A stretch of 64,000 nucleotides of DNA from CAVUMR01 sp963742715 (GTDB lineage: Bacteria > Actinomycetota > Actinomycetes > Mycobacteriales > Micromonosporaceae): the NCBI GenBank assembly GCA_963742715.1, contig CAVUMR010000001.1:496001-560000 (forward strand), written 5' to 3'. The first letter of the stretch is position 1. Every line of letters starts with the position of its first letter. The translations under genes were made by a program, and so were the position numbers. The notes under the pieces were generated by a model, which was given only the letters and a program-made list of their open reading frames with translations, did no database searches and was not told where the DNA came from. Below, piece after piece: positions 24,455 to 33,569 of the stretch.

Positions 24455-25327
24455 TCAGGTCAGTGTCATCCGGCCGGAGGCGAGCTCCTCGAGCCGGCGT
24501 ACCCGGTCGGCCATCGGCGGGTGGGTGGAGAACAGCTTGGCGACGCCACCGCCGCGGAACGGGTTGGCGATCATGAGATGCGCGGTCGAGGTGAGCTGCC
24601 CCTCGGCCGGGAGCGGCAGGGACCGCGCCCCGGAATCGATCTTGCGCAAGGCGCTGGCCAGGGCCAACGGGTCCTTGGACAGTGCGGCGCCGTCCGCGTC
24701 GGCCTGGTACTCCCGGCTCCGGCTGATCGCGAGCTGGATCACCGAGGCCGCGACCGGGCCGAGGATCAGCATGGCCAGCAGCCCGACGATGCCCGGACCG
24801 TCGTCATCGTCGGACCGGCCGATCGGCAGGAACCAGGCGAGGCTGGCCAGCGCCGTGATGATGCCGGCCAGCGCGCCGGCCACGCTGGAGATCAGGATGT
24901 CGCGGTTGTACACGTGGGAAAGCTCGTGTCCGATGACCGCGCGCAACTCGCGCGGGCTGAGCAACCGGAGGATGCCCTCCGTGACACACACCGCCGCGTG
25001 CTCCGGGTTGCGACCGGTGGCGAACGCGTTCGGCTGTTGGGTGGGGCTCAGGTACAGCCGGGGCATCGGTTGGCGGGCGGTGGCGGCCAGCTCACGGACC
25101 ATGGAGTACAGCTCGGGCAGCTGCGCCTCGGTGACCGGCCTGGCGGCCATCGAGCGGAGCGCGAGCTTGTCGGACCAGAAGTAGCTGACCCCGTTCATCC
25201 CCAGCGACAGGATGACGGCGATGACCAGGCCGGCACTTCCACCGATCCAGTAACCAACCGTCACGATCAACGCGCTCAGCAGGCCGAGCAGGAGCGCGGT
25301 CTTCAGCCCGTTGTAATGGCGGTGCAC
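24455..25327 (-). CDS. htpX: M48-family zinc metalloprotease HtpX
   Basis: 290-residue membrane protease that degrades misfolded membrane proteins. Two N-terminal membrane helices, then the zinc site RAVIGHELSHVYNRDI (HExxH near residue 132), two more helices, and the third ligand region SREYQADADGAAL. It ends ATHPPMADRV-like (FSTHPPMADRVRRLEEL), usual for HtpX. Next to a complex I locus and yajQ; I recall the same neighbourhood in Streptomyces. A terminator follows. Confidence 0.95.
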   Translation of the reverse strand: MHRHYNGLKTALLLGLLSALIVTVGYWIGGSAGLVIAVILSLGMNGVSYFWSDKLALRSMAARPVTEAQLPELYSMVRELAATARQPMPRLYLSPTQQPNAFATGRNPEHAAVCVTEGILRLLSPRELRAVIGHELSHVYNRDILISSVAGALAGIITALASLAWFLPIGRSDDDDGPGIVGLLAMLILGPVAASVIQLAISRSREYQADADGAALSKDPLALASALRKIDSGARSLPLPAEGQLTSTAHLMIANPFRGGGVAKLFSTHPPMADRVRRLEELASGRMTLT

Positions 25328-25642
25328 CTTTCATCACTCCCGTCAGGTGGCGCCGGGGCTCCGCCCGGCACCGGGTGCAACGGCACCGACCGGCTACACC
25401 TTCCCGACCAGCACCGATCTTCATGGTGGACACCCGTCCTGGGCAGCGGCTGAACCGGTGCTGTGAGTTGACTGGGGGCTCCCTGGGCTCACCAGCGCGA
25501 CGCCGCCGCCAACGCCGCCGCCAACCCGGCGCCGCCACCAACCCGACACCGCCGCCAACCCGACACCGCCGCCAACCCAACGCCGTCGCCGGCGCCAGCC
25601 GGCGGGCTCGGGCGCTGTCAGCCGGCCCGGGTCAGCCGGCGG
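25328..25642. repeat. intergenic region with CCGCCGCCAACCCGACA tandem repeats
   Basis: 315 bases between nuoN and htpX. From about 25499 to 25595 there are tandem copies of an approximately 18-base unit (CCGCCGCCAACCCGACAC, twice almost exactly, plus diverged copies). The remainder probably holds the htpX promoter. No gene seen. Confidence 0.7.
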
Positions 25643-27184
25643 TCAGTGGGCGAAGCCGGCGGCGAGGTCGGACGCGGCGAGCACCAACTGCGGGGCCACG
25701 CCGACTGCCAGACCGGCCACGGTGGCGAGCCCCAGCCCGCCGGCGACCAGCCAGGACACCCGCGGGGCGATCCCGGCGGGCGCGGCAGCGCCGGGCACCG
25801 CAGCGGGCTCCGCGGCGTACAGGGTCGCCACCACGCGCAGGTAGTACGCGAGTCCGATCACCGCGTTGATCGCGACCACCACCGCCAGCCAGCCGCTCGC
25901 CCCGGCCAGCAGCGACCGGACCACCACCACCTTGGCGAACAGCCCGGCGAGTCCGGGCGGCAACCCGGCCAGTCCGACCAGCGCCGACACCAGCGCGGCG
26001 CCCACCAGCGGCGACCTGCGCGCGGCACCGCGGTAGTCGTCGACCAGACCCCCGTCGCGACCTGCGCGCCAGGCGATCACCGCACCGAACGCGCCCAGTT
26101 CGAGCAGGACATAGAAGGAGGTGTACGCGATGGTCGCGGCGACCGCGGTCCGTACCGCGGCCGCGTCCCGACCCGCCGCGACCGCGAACGCGCCGAGCGG
26201 CGCCAGCAGGTACCCGGCCTGTGCCACCGAGGACCAGGCGAGCAGGCGTACCAACCGGCGCTGCCGGAGCGCGACGAGGTTGCCGACGGTCATGGTCAGT
26301 ACGGCGAGGACAGCCAGCACCGGCCCGACCACGTCCAGCCACGGCCGCAGCCCGCCGATCGTCACGTACAGGATCGCCACCACGCCGCCGAGCTTCGAGG
26401 CGGTGGACAGGTACGCCGCGACCGGCAGTGGCGCGCCGTCATAGGTCGCCGGCGCCCAGGCGTGGAACGGTACGGCGGCCACCTTGAACGCCAGCCCGAC
26501 CAGCACGAGTACCGCGCCTGCGGTGACGAGCGGGATGTCCCGCAGGTCGCTACGGCCGGACAGCGCGGCGGACAGCCGGTCCAGATGTACCGCGCCGGTG
26601 GCCGCGTACAACAGGCCGGCACCGAGCAGCGTGACCGACGTGGACACGACGGACACGACGAAGAACGTGACCGCGGCTTCGGCGCTCGCCACGGTCTGCC
26701 GGCGCAGTCCGACCAGCGCGTACAGCGGCAGCGTCAACGTCTCCAGCGCCACGAGCAGCGTGATCAGATCGCGCGCGTACCCGAGCACCACGCCACCGGT
26801 GAGCGCGGCGAGCAGGAGGAAGCAGTACTCCCCGGCCGGCAGTTCCCGCAGCGACGGTCCGGACAGCAGCAGTACCACCAGCGTGGCCACGCAGAACAGC
26901 ACCGCGACCGTGGCGCCGGCGCCATCCGCGACCAGCGAGCAGGACCGGCCGACCTCGATCCCGCCCGGCAGCGTGCCACCGGCACTGCAGAACGTGGCCC
27001 GGTCCTTGCCGGCACCGACGAGCACCGCGATCACGCCGGTGGCCGTGGTACCGAGCAGGGCCACGACCAGTACGAACGCGCGACGCCCGGGTGCGATCAG
27101 GTCGGCCACGAACGCGAGTACGGCGGTCGCCGCGGCCGCGTACGCCGGAGCCAGCGCGACCTGGTCCACCGTCTGCACGCTCAT
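25643..27184 (-). CDS. nuoN: complex I-type subunit NuoN (proton channel)
   Basis: 513 residues, one of three antiporter-like proton-pumping subunits in the membrane arm. The conserved Glu is in LLVALETLTLPLYALVG and the Lys helix region in AFKVAAVPFHAWAPATYDGA. About 14 helices. Last gene of nuoIJKLMN, 76 bp after nuoM. The gap contains an actinomycete SERSER-type repeat (see findings). Confidence 0.95.
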   Translation of the reverse strand: MSVQTVDQVALAPAYAAAATAVLAFVADLIAPGRRAFVLVVALLGTTATGVIAVLVGAGKDRATFCSAGGTLPGGIEVGRSCSLVADGAGATVAVLFCVATLVVLLLSGPSLRELPAGEYCFLLLAALTGGVVLGYARDLITLLVALETLTLPLYALVGLRRQTVASAEAAVTFFVVSVVSTSVTLLGAGLLYAATGAVHLDRLSAALSGRSDLRDIPLVTAGAVLVLVGLAFKVAAVPFHAWAPATYDGAPLPVAAYLSTASKLGGVVAILYVTIGGLRPWLDVVGPVLAVLAVLTMTVGNLVALRQRRLVRLLAWSSVAQAGYLLAPLGAFAVAAGRDAAAVRTAVAATIAYTSFYVLLELGAFGAVIAWRAGRDGGLVDDYRGAARRSPLVGAALVSALVGLAGLPPGLAGLFAKVVVVRSLLAGASGWLAVVVAINAVIGLAYYLRVVATLYAAEPAAVPGAAAPAGIAPRVSWLVAGGLGLATVAGLAVGVAPQLVLAASDLAAGFAH

Positions 27185-27260
27185 GTCGTCGCCTCGCTGC
27201 GCTCGGCGCCGCCAGGAGGCACAGCCGCACTCTGCTCGCTGGTTCGCTCGCTGCGCTCGC

Positions 27261-28829
27261 TCACGACGCCACCGCTTCGGCCAGTGCCCGGACCGGGTCG
27301 AGTGCCACGCCCAGGATCAGGCCCGGTAGCAGCCCGATCGCGAGCGCGAGCAGCACCAGTGGCCCCCACGCGACCAGCTCGGCGCGGGCCAACGCGGCGG
27401 GGGCCGCCACTGCCACAGCGGCCGACCCGTGCGTGACCCGGCGCAGCAGCCGCAGGAAGTACGCCGCGGTCAACGCGCCACCGAACGCCGCCACGATCCC
27501 CAGCACTATCCACAGCGGACCGCCGCGCTGGAACCCGGCGTACACCGCGAATGCCTCTCCCCAGAAACCGGCCAGGCCGGGCAGTCCGAGCGACGCGATG
27601 GCGGCGAAGCCCAGCACCCCGGCCAGACCCGGCGCGGTCTCCCGCAGGCCACCCAGCGCGGCCAGGTCGCCGGTGTGTGCCCGGTCCTTGATGGCTCCGG
27701 CCAGGAAGAACAGCAGGCCGGTGATGATCCCGTGGGCGATGTTGCCGATCAGCGCCGCGGAGAACCCGGTCGAGGTCAGCGTCGCGATGCCGAGCAGCAC
27801 GAACCCCATGTGCCCCACTGAGGAGTACGCGATGAGCCGCTTCAACTCGGTCTGCGCCAGGCACACGAGCGAGCCGACCACGATCGCGGCGACGGCGAGC
27901 ACACCGAGTACCGGAGCGATCGTCCGTGCCCCGTCGGGGAGCACCCCGACCGCGACCCGGAGCAGGCCGTACGTCCCCATCTTCAGCAACACCCCGGCCA
28001 GGATGACCGAGCCGACGGTGGGCGCCTCGGTGTGCGCGTCGGGCAGCCAGGTGTGCAGCGGCCACAGCGGGCTCTTCACCGCGAACGCGAGCGCGAGCAG
28101 CACGAACGCCGCGACCTGGGTGCCGTGCGCGAGCCCGCCGCCGCCCCGGCCGATGAGCTCGACCAGGTCGCCGGTGCCGGCCTTCGCGACGATCACGAAG
28201 ACGCCGACCAGCAGCAACACCGAACCCAGCAGGGTGTACAGCACGAACTTGCGCGCGGCGTGCCGCCGGCCCGGACCGCCCCAGCCGGCGATCACCGCGT
28301 ACATCGGGATCAGCACGACCTCGAAGAACAGGAAGAACAGAACCAGATCGAGAGCCTCGAAGGTACCGAGGATGCCGACCTCGATGACGAGCAGCAGCGC
28401 TACCAGCGCTTTCCCGCGTACGGGTGCGGTCCGGTCGGCCGCGTCGTCGGCGACTGCGTCGCCGGCCGGGACAGCCCTATCCGGGATCGGGACGTGCCAA
28501 ATGGTGTACCCGCAGCAGAGCAGCGTGAGCAGGGCAGTGAGCGCGACGAGCGGCCAGGAGATGCCGTCCACGCCGAGGTGGAACCGCAGGTCGATGCCGC
28601 TGGCCCAGGGCAGATCCAGCTCGTACCAGGGATTGAGCACGCCGGGTCGGGCGGCTGTCGGCGGGTGTGGCCGCAGCAGCGCGAGGGTGGCCAGGAACCC
28701 GAGCGCGGCGGCGACCGTGCCGACGATCCGGCCGGCCCGGTCCAGTCGGGCCGGCAGCGCGGCCAGCACCAGCGCGCCGGCGGCCGGGATCGCCAGCGTG
28801 GCGACCAGCAGCGCCTGCCCGCCCGTCAT
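27261..28829 (-). CDS. nuoM: complex I-type subunit NuoM (proton channel)
   Basis: 522 residues, antiporter-like subunit. Conserved Glu in LFFLFFEVVLIPMYAVIAGW; functional Lys region in KSPLWPLHTWLPDAHTEAPT; LIAYSSVGHMGFVLLG is typical. The ATG overlaps the nuoL stop (ATGA), which fixes the start although the frame is open far upstream. Intact. Confidence 0.95.
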   Translation of the reverse strand: MTGGQALLVATLAIPAAGALVLAALPARLDRAGRIVGTVAAALGFLATLALLRPHPPTAARPGVLNPWYELDLPWASGIDLRFHLGVDGISWPLVALTALLTLLCCGYTIWHVPIPDRAVPAGDAVADDAADRTAPVRGKALVALLLVIEVGILGTFEALDLVLFFLFFEVVLIPMYAVIAGWGGPGRRHAARKFVLYTLLGSVLLLVGVFVIVAKAGTGDLVELIGRGGGGLAHGTQVAAFVLLALAFAVKSPLWPLHTWLPDAHTEAPTVGSVILAGVLLKMGTYGLLRVAVGVLPDGARTIAPVLGVLAVAAIVVGSLVCLAQTELKRLIAYSSVGHMGFVLLGIATLTSTGFSAALIGNIAHGIITGLLFFLAGAIKDRAHTGDLAALGGLRETAPGLAGVLGFAAIASLGLPGLAGFWGEAFAVYAGFQRGGPLWIVLGIVAAFGGALTAAYFLRLLRRVTHGSAAVAVAAPAALARAELVAWGPLVLLALAIGLLPGLILGVALDPVRALAEAVAS

Positions 28830-30757
28830 CGCAGTACCCCTGTCATGACGGCCGCGACTCCCACCAGGATCGCGCCGGCGAGCACCGCGCCGGTGTACCG
28901 CGGAATCCCGGCCGCGTGCACCCGCGCGAGCAGCCGGCCCAACCCGACGGTCCCTACTCCAGCACCCTCGACGGCCCCGTCCACGATCCGCTCGTCGCCG
29001 GCGCGTACCGCCCGCGCGATTGCCCGGACCGGGCGTACCACCAGCGCGTCCTGGACGTCGTCGAGGTAGAAGGCGCGACCGAACACCGGCCGGGCGGCAC
29101 CGAGGTACCGGGCCGGATCCGCGGCCGGATCGCGTCGCCACGCCAGCCAGGCGCCGGAGACGCCCACCGCGGTCACCAGCAGCGCGACCAGGCTGGTACC
29201 GAGCTCGATGGTCACCCCCGCGCCGTAGTTCGGCGGTGCCGCGGTCGCGGTCTGACCGGCCGGCAGGTACGCGAACCAGCCGGTTTCGCTGCTCACGCCG
29301 GGGAGTAGCGCGATCAGTCCGAGCAGCGCGGCCGGTACCGCCAGCAGAACCACCGGCCAGCGCATCGCGGCCGGCGGTCCGTGGGGAACCTGATCCGACC
29401 GGGACGGGCCGAAGAACGTGCGGAGCCACAGCCGGGTGGCGTACCAGCCGGTCACCCCGGCCGTGACCAGCCCGGCCACCAGCACCAGCCAGCCGGTCCA
29501 TCGGGCCGAGCCGGTGGTGCCGTCGGCCGCGCCCAGTGCCGCGCCGAGGATCGACTCCTTGCTCCAGAAGCCGGCGAACGGCGGTACCCCGGCGAGCGCG
29601 GCCAACCCGATCGTCATGCACCAGAACGTCACCGGCAGGCTCGGCCGCAGCCCGCCCATCCGGCTCATCAGGTTGGTACCGACCGCGTGGATGACCACCC
29701 CGGCACCGAGGAACAGCAGCGCCTTGAACGCCGCGTGCGTGAGCAGGTGGAACAGCGCCGGATAGCCCGCGCCGACCGCGAGACCGCCGGCCATGTACGC
29801 GATCTGGCTGACCGTGCTCCAGGCCAGTACCCGCTTGATGTCGTCCTGCGCGGTGGCGGCCAGCGCGCCGAGCAGCATCGTGACCGCCGCCATCACGCCC
29901 AGGGTCGGCAACGCGCCCGGAGCGGCCAGGAAGATCGGATAGAGCCGGGCCACCACGTACACCCCGGCCGCGACCATGGTGGCGGCGTGGATCAGCGCGC
30001 TGATCGGGGTCGGGCCGGCCATCGCGTCCGGCAGCCAGGTGTGCAGCGGGAACTGCGCGCTCTTGCCGGCCACCCCGGCGAGCAGCAGCAGGCAGGCGGT
30101 GGTGAGCCGGGCCGGGCTGAGCTGGCTGTCGGTCACCGCGGCGGTCACGTCGGCGATGCGGAAACTTCCCGCTCCGGTACCGAGCAGCACGATGCCGAGC
30201 CAGAACCCGACGTCGCCGATCCGGGTGACCAGGAACGCCTTCACCGCCGCGGCCGGGGCCTCCGGCAGCCGCCGGTCGTGCCCGATCAGCAGGTACGAGC
30301 AGATGCCCATGACCTCCCAGCCGACCAGCAGTTGGACCAGGTCACCGGCCACCACCACGTTGAGCATGGCCGCGGTGAAGATGCTGACCTGCGCGGCGTA
30401 CGGCGTGAACCGGCCGTCACCGGCGCGTTCGTCGGCCAGGTAGCTGATCGAGTACACCTGTACCGCGCAGGCCACCACGCCCACCGCGATCGCGACCAGC
30501 GCGGCGATCGTGTCGACCCGTACCCCGACCGTGACCGGCAGGTTGCCGAAGTCGACCAGGGTGGTACGCGCTTCGGCGAACTCCCCGCGCGGCACCGTCA
30601 CCGCGAGCGCGACCGCGGCGACCAGTGCCACCGCGGTCGACCCGACGCCCAGCACGGCCGCGAGCGCGCGCATCCGCAGCGGCACCACCAGTCCGGCCAG
30701 CCCCGCTACCCCCGGTACCGCCGGCAACAGCACCGCCAACGGCACCGCGGCGCTCAC
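28826..30757 (-). CDS. nuoL: complex I-type subunit NuoL (proton channel)
   Basis: 643 residues, the distal antiporter-like subunit with the long lateral helix. Key motifs: VGWEVMGICSYLLIGH (Glu), KSAQFPLHTWLPDAMAGPTP (Lys) and VLAWSTVSQIAYMAGG. The GTG overlaps the nuoK stop (GTGA). Intact and of usual length. Confidence 0.95.
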   Translation of the reverse strand: MSAAVPLAVLLPAVPGVAGLAGLVVPLRMRALAAVLGVGSTAVALVAAVALAVTVPRGEFAEARTTLVDFGNLPVTVGVRVDTIAALVAIAVGVVACAVQVYSISYLADERAGDGRFTPYAAQVSIFTAAMLNVVVAGDLVQLLVGWEVMGICSYLLIGHDRRLPEAPAAAVKAFLVTRIGDVGFWLGIVLLGTGAGSFRIADVTAAVTDSQLSPARLTTACLLLLAGVAGKSAQFPLHTWLPDAMAGPTPISALIHAATMVAAGVYVVARLYPIFLAAPGALPTLGVMAAVTMLLGALAATAQDDIKRVLAWSTVSQIAYMAGGLAVGAGYPALFHLLTHAAFKALLFLGAGVVIHAVGTNLMSRMGGLRPSLPVTFWCMTIGLAALAGVPPFAGFWSKESILGAALGAADGTTGSARWTGWLVLVAGLVTAGVTGWYATRLWLRTFFGPSRSDQVPHGPPAAMRWPVVLLAVPAALLGLIALLPGVSSETGWFAYLPAGQTATAAPPNYGAGVTIELGTSLVALLVTAVGVSGAWLAWRRDPAADPARYLGAARPVFGRAFYLDDVQDALVVRPVRAIARAVRAGDERIVDGAVEGAGVGTVGLGRLLARVHAAGIPRYTGAVLAGAILVGVAAVMTGVLR

Positions 30758-31137
30758 CGGCCCACCTCGGCCGGCGCGGTCGTGGCTGCCGGCGCGGTAG
30801 CCGGCTCGGTGGCCGACTCGGAGGCCGCGTTGTCCGGGTCGCCGCGGCCGACGTCGTCCAGCGTGACCGTGTGCCGCAGCCGGTACAGCTGGAGCACCAC
30901 GGCAAGTCCGACGCCGATCTCGGCCGCGGCCAGCACGATGACGAACAGCGCGAACACCTGGCCGGCGCGAGGTACCCCGACCACGGTGGTATCCGCGGTG
31001 ACCAGTACCAGGTTCACCGCGTTGAGCATCAGCTCGACCGCCATCAGCAGCAGGACCGCGTTGCGGCGTACCAGCACGCCGTAGCAGCCGAGCCCGAACA
31101 GGCCGGCCGCGATCAGGTACGGGATGACCGGGTGCAT
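30754..31137 (-). CDS. nuoK: complex I-type subunit NuoK
   Basis: 127 residues, three membrane helices: the VLVRRNAVLLLMAVELMLNA stretch carries the conserved Glu pair region, with a second Glu in AAAEIGVGLAVV. A Thr/Ala/Glu-rich tail of about 30 residues is extra compared with the usual approximately 100-residue protein. It starts one base after the nuoJ stop codon and overlaps nuoL by 4 bp. Confidence 0.95.
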   Translation of the reverse strand: MHPVIPYLIAAGLFGLGCYGVLVRRNAVLLLMAVELMLNAVNLVLVTADTTVVGVPRAGQVFALFVIVLAAAEIGVGLAVVLQLYRLRHTVTLDDVGRGDPDNAASESATEPATAPAATTAPAEVGR

Positions 31138-31662
31138 CTACTCGTTCCCCCGGTCTGGTCGCGTGACCGCGCCGATGTCCGGTCGGGACACGATGATCGC
31201 GCCCACCAGCGCGGCGAGCAGCAGCACCGACAGCACCTCGAACGGCAACGCCCACTCGCGGAACACCTCGGCGCCGATCCGGCTGGCGGTACCGGCGTCG
31301 GGCAGGTCCAGCGAGGTCCACTGGTACGCGTCGACGAACAGCGCGGCCAGTCCCAGTCCGGCGCCGGCTCCGATGAGTACCCCCGGCAGTCGGGGCCGGT
31401 CCAGGTCGTCGGCCGGGCCGATCGGCGCCCGGGTGAGCATCACCGCGAACAGCAGCAGGACGACCACGGCACCTACATAGAGCAGCACCTGTACCCAGGC
31501 GACGAGCTCCGCGGTCAGCACCAGGTAGCAGCCGGCCAGCCCGCCGAGGGTCACGACCAGCCAGAGCCCGGCGCGTACCAGATGACGGGTGGTGACGACG
31601 AGGGTGGCGGAACCGAGGGTGACCGCGCCGAGCGCGAGCAGGAGCACGTCGGCAACGGTCAC
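31138..31662 (-). CDS. nuoJ: complex I-type subunit NuoJ
   Basis: 174 residues, five membrane helices, with the VQVLLYVGAVVVLLLFAVML helix typical of NuoJ. Short version without the long C-terminal extension often seen in NADH-type actinobacterial NuoJ. The ATG overlaps the nuoI stop by 4 bp. Confidence 0.93.
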   Translation of the reverse strand: MTVADVLLLALGAVTLGSATLVVTTRHLVRAGLWLVVTLGGLAGCYLVLTAELVAWVQVLLYVGAVVVLLLFAVMLTRAPIGPADDLDRPRLPGVLIGAGAGLGLAALFVDAYQWTSLDLPDAGTASRIGAEVFREWALPFEVLSVLLLAALVGAIIVSRPDIGAVTRPDRGNE

Positions 31663-32387
31663 CGGTCGCCCTCACCCTCCGGCGCCGCCGGTGGCCGTTC
31701 CGCCGCCGGCTCTCCCGCGGCCGGCTCTCCCGCGGTGGGTTTTTGCGCGGCCGGGCTCTGCGCGGCTGGCCCTCCCCCGGCCGGGTCTTCCACGGCCGGG
31801 CCTTGCGCGGCCGGCCGGTTGGCGCCGGGGCGCTCCCGCCGGGCCGGGCGCTCGGGAGTGGCCGCCGCGGGTCCGGCGGCGCGACGCTCGGCCGCCGCCA
31901 CCTCCTTGGCCGGCTCCCCGTTCGGGTCGTGCGCGGGCGGCGCCGGCACGGTCCACATCCACTCCCGCAGCCGCCCCTTTTCGTGCAGCAGGTCGCGGAT
32001 GTCGTACTCGGCGTACTCGAACTCAGGCGACCAGAACAGCGCGTCGAACGGGCACGCGTCGATGCAGATCCCGCAGTACATGCAGAGCGAGAAGTCGATG
32101 TCGAACCGGTCCAGCACGTTGCGCTGCCGCGGCCGGGAAGCCCCGGCGACCTCGACCGTCTCCTTGTGCGAGTCGATGTAGATGCACCAGTCCGGGCACT
32201 CCCGGGCGCACAGCATGCAGACCGTGCAGTTCTCCTCGAACAGCCCGATCACGCCGCGGCTGCGGGGCGGCAGCTCCGGCTGTACATCCGGGTACTGATC
32301 GGTGTGTGACCGCCGCGTCATCGTGCGGAGGGTGACCGCGAGCCCCTTGGCCAGTCCTTTGCCCGGCACCCCGTTCATGCCGGCCAT
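31659..32387 (-). CDS. nuoI: complex I-type subunit NuoI (two 4Fe-4S)
   Basis: 242 residues. Two ferredoxin motifs carry clusters N6a/N6b: CTVCMLCARECPDWCIYI and CMYCGICIDACPFDALFW. The core ends near residue 150; after that there is an Ala/Pro/Glu-rich low-complexity tail of about 85 residues (for example GGGPAAQSPAAQKPTAGEPA) with no known role. Start choice is between MAGMNG and the Met three codons later; AGG lies close before the first. First gene of the intact nuoIJKLMN set. The next gene upstream is unrelated and divergent, so nuoI must have its own promoter now. Confidence 0.93.
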   Translation of the reverse strand: MAGMNGVPGKGLAKGLAVTLRTMTRRSHTDQYPDVQPELPPRSRGVIGLFEENCTVCMLCARECPDWCIYIDSHKETVEVAGASRPRQRNVLDRFDIDFSLCMYCGICIDACPFDALFWSPEFEYAEYDIRDLLHEKGRLREWMWTVPAPPAHDPNGEPAKEVAAAERRAAGPAAATPERPARRERPGANRPAAQGPAVEDPAGGGPAAQSPAAQKPTAGEPAAGEPAAERPPAAPEGEGDR

Positions 32388-32519
32388 CCTGCCCTGAACC
32401 GACCGCCGACGCGAGGACTGTCGCCACCCGGCCGGTCGCGCGCCGCCGGCGCAGCCGGCCTGGTTGGCTGGGCGGTCGGCGACGCGCCCGCGTCCGCGGC
32501 CGCCGGTAGGGTCCGAACC

Positions 32520-33497
32520 ATGGATTACCTGCGACTCGGCTCGACCGGCCTGCGGGTCTCCCGGATCTGCCTCGGCATGATGAGCTACGGCGATCCGGCG
32601 ACCCGGCCGTGGGCGCTGGAGGAACCCGCCGCGGCCCCGTTCGTGGAACGCGCGGCCGAGGCCGGCATCAACTTCTTCGACACCGCCGACGCGTACTCGC
32701 TCGGGGCCAGCGAAAAGATCACCGGCCGGCTGCTCCGCTCGGTGTTCGGCCGGCGCGAGGACTACGTGCTCGCCACCAAGGTGTACATGCCGCTCGGCGA
32801 CGGCCCGAACGACCGGGGCCTGTCCCGCAAGCACATCCTCGACTCGATCGACGCCTCGCTGCGCCGGCTCGGTACCGACCATGTGGATCTCTACCAGATC
32901 CACCGGTGGGACGACGGGACGCCGATCGAGGAGACGATGCGGGCGCTGGACGACGTGGTACGAGCCGGCAAAGCCCGGTACCTCGGCGCGAGCAGCATGT
33001 ACGCCTGGCAGTTCGCCACCGCGCAGCACGTCGCGGAAGCCAACGGCTGGACGACGTTCGTGTCGATGCAGAACCACTACAACCTGCTGTACCGGGAGGA
33101 GGAGCGGGAGATGATCCCGTACTGCCGGTACACCGGAGTGGGGGTGCTGCCGTGGAGTCCGCTCGCCCGGGGCCTGCTGGCCGGCAGCCGTACCCGCGCG
33201 GGTGAGCGGCTGACCACCCGCGCGCGTACCGACGAGATCAGCGACCGGTTCTACGCCGACGTGGACTTCGACATCGTGGACCGGGTCGCCGAGGTGGCCG
33301 GCGAGCGTGGCGTACCACCGGCACAGGTCGCGCTGGCGTGGCTGCTGCACAAGCCGGACGTGACCGCCCCGATCGTCGGCGCGACCAAGCTGTCGCACCT
33401 CGACGACGCGCTGGCCGCGACCGAGCTGAGCCTGTCCGAGGAGGAGGTCAAGCGGCTGGAGGAGCCGTACCGGCCGCAGCCGATCTCCGGCCACTGA
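32520..33497 (+). CDS. aldo/keto reductase
   Basis: 325-residue NADPH-dependent oxidoreductase, TIM barrel. The catalytic tetrad is visible: Asp in NFFDTADAYS, Tyr in DAYS, Lys in LATKVYMP and His in YQIHRW. The cofactor region is PIVGATKLSHLDDAL. Similar to YajO/AKR-type proteins of broad carbonyl specificity. Starts MDYLRLGSTGLRVSRICLG. It opens the insert between nuoI and nuoH and is divergent from nuoI. Confidence 0.92.
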   Translation: MDYLRLGSTGLRVSRICLGMMSYGDPATRPWALEEPAAAPFVERAAEAGINFFDTADAYSLGASEKITGRLLRSVFGRREDYVLATKVYMPLGDGPNDRGLSRKHILDSIDASLRRLGTDHVDLYQIHRWDDGTPIEETMRALDDVVRAGKARYLGASSMYAWQFATAQHVAEANGWTTFVSMQNHYNLLYREEEREMIPYCRYTGVGVLPWSPLARGLLAGSRTRAGERLTTRARTDEISDRFYADVDFDIVDRVAEVAGERGVPPAQVALAWLLHKPDVTAPIVGATKLSHLDDALAATELSLSEEEVKRLEEPYRPQPISGH

Positions 33498-33569
33498 CCA
33501 CTCCGCGCGGCGAGGACCGCGACCACCGCGCGGCGGGCCCGGCGGCCCGCCGCGCCGAGGTGCGGTCGC

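Noticed and set aside
25499..25595. Repeat array considered as CRISPR
   Set aside because: Units are tandem without unique spacers, and no cas genes are nearby. The arrays at 21205 and 60177 were rejected for the same reason.
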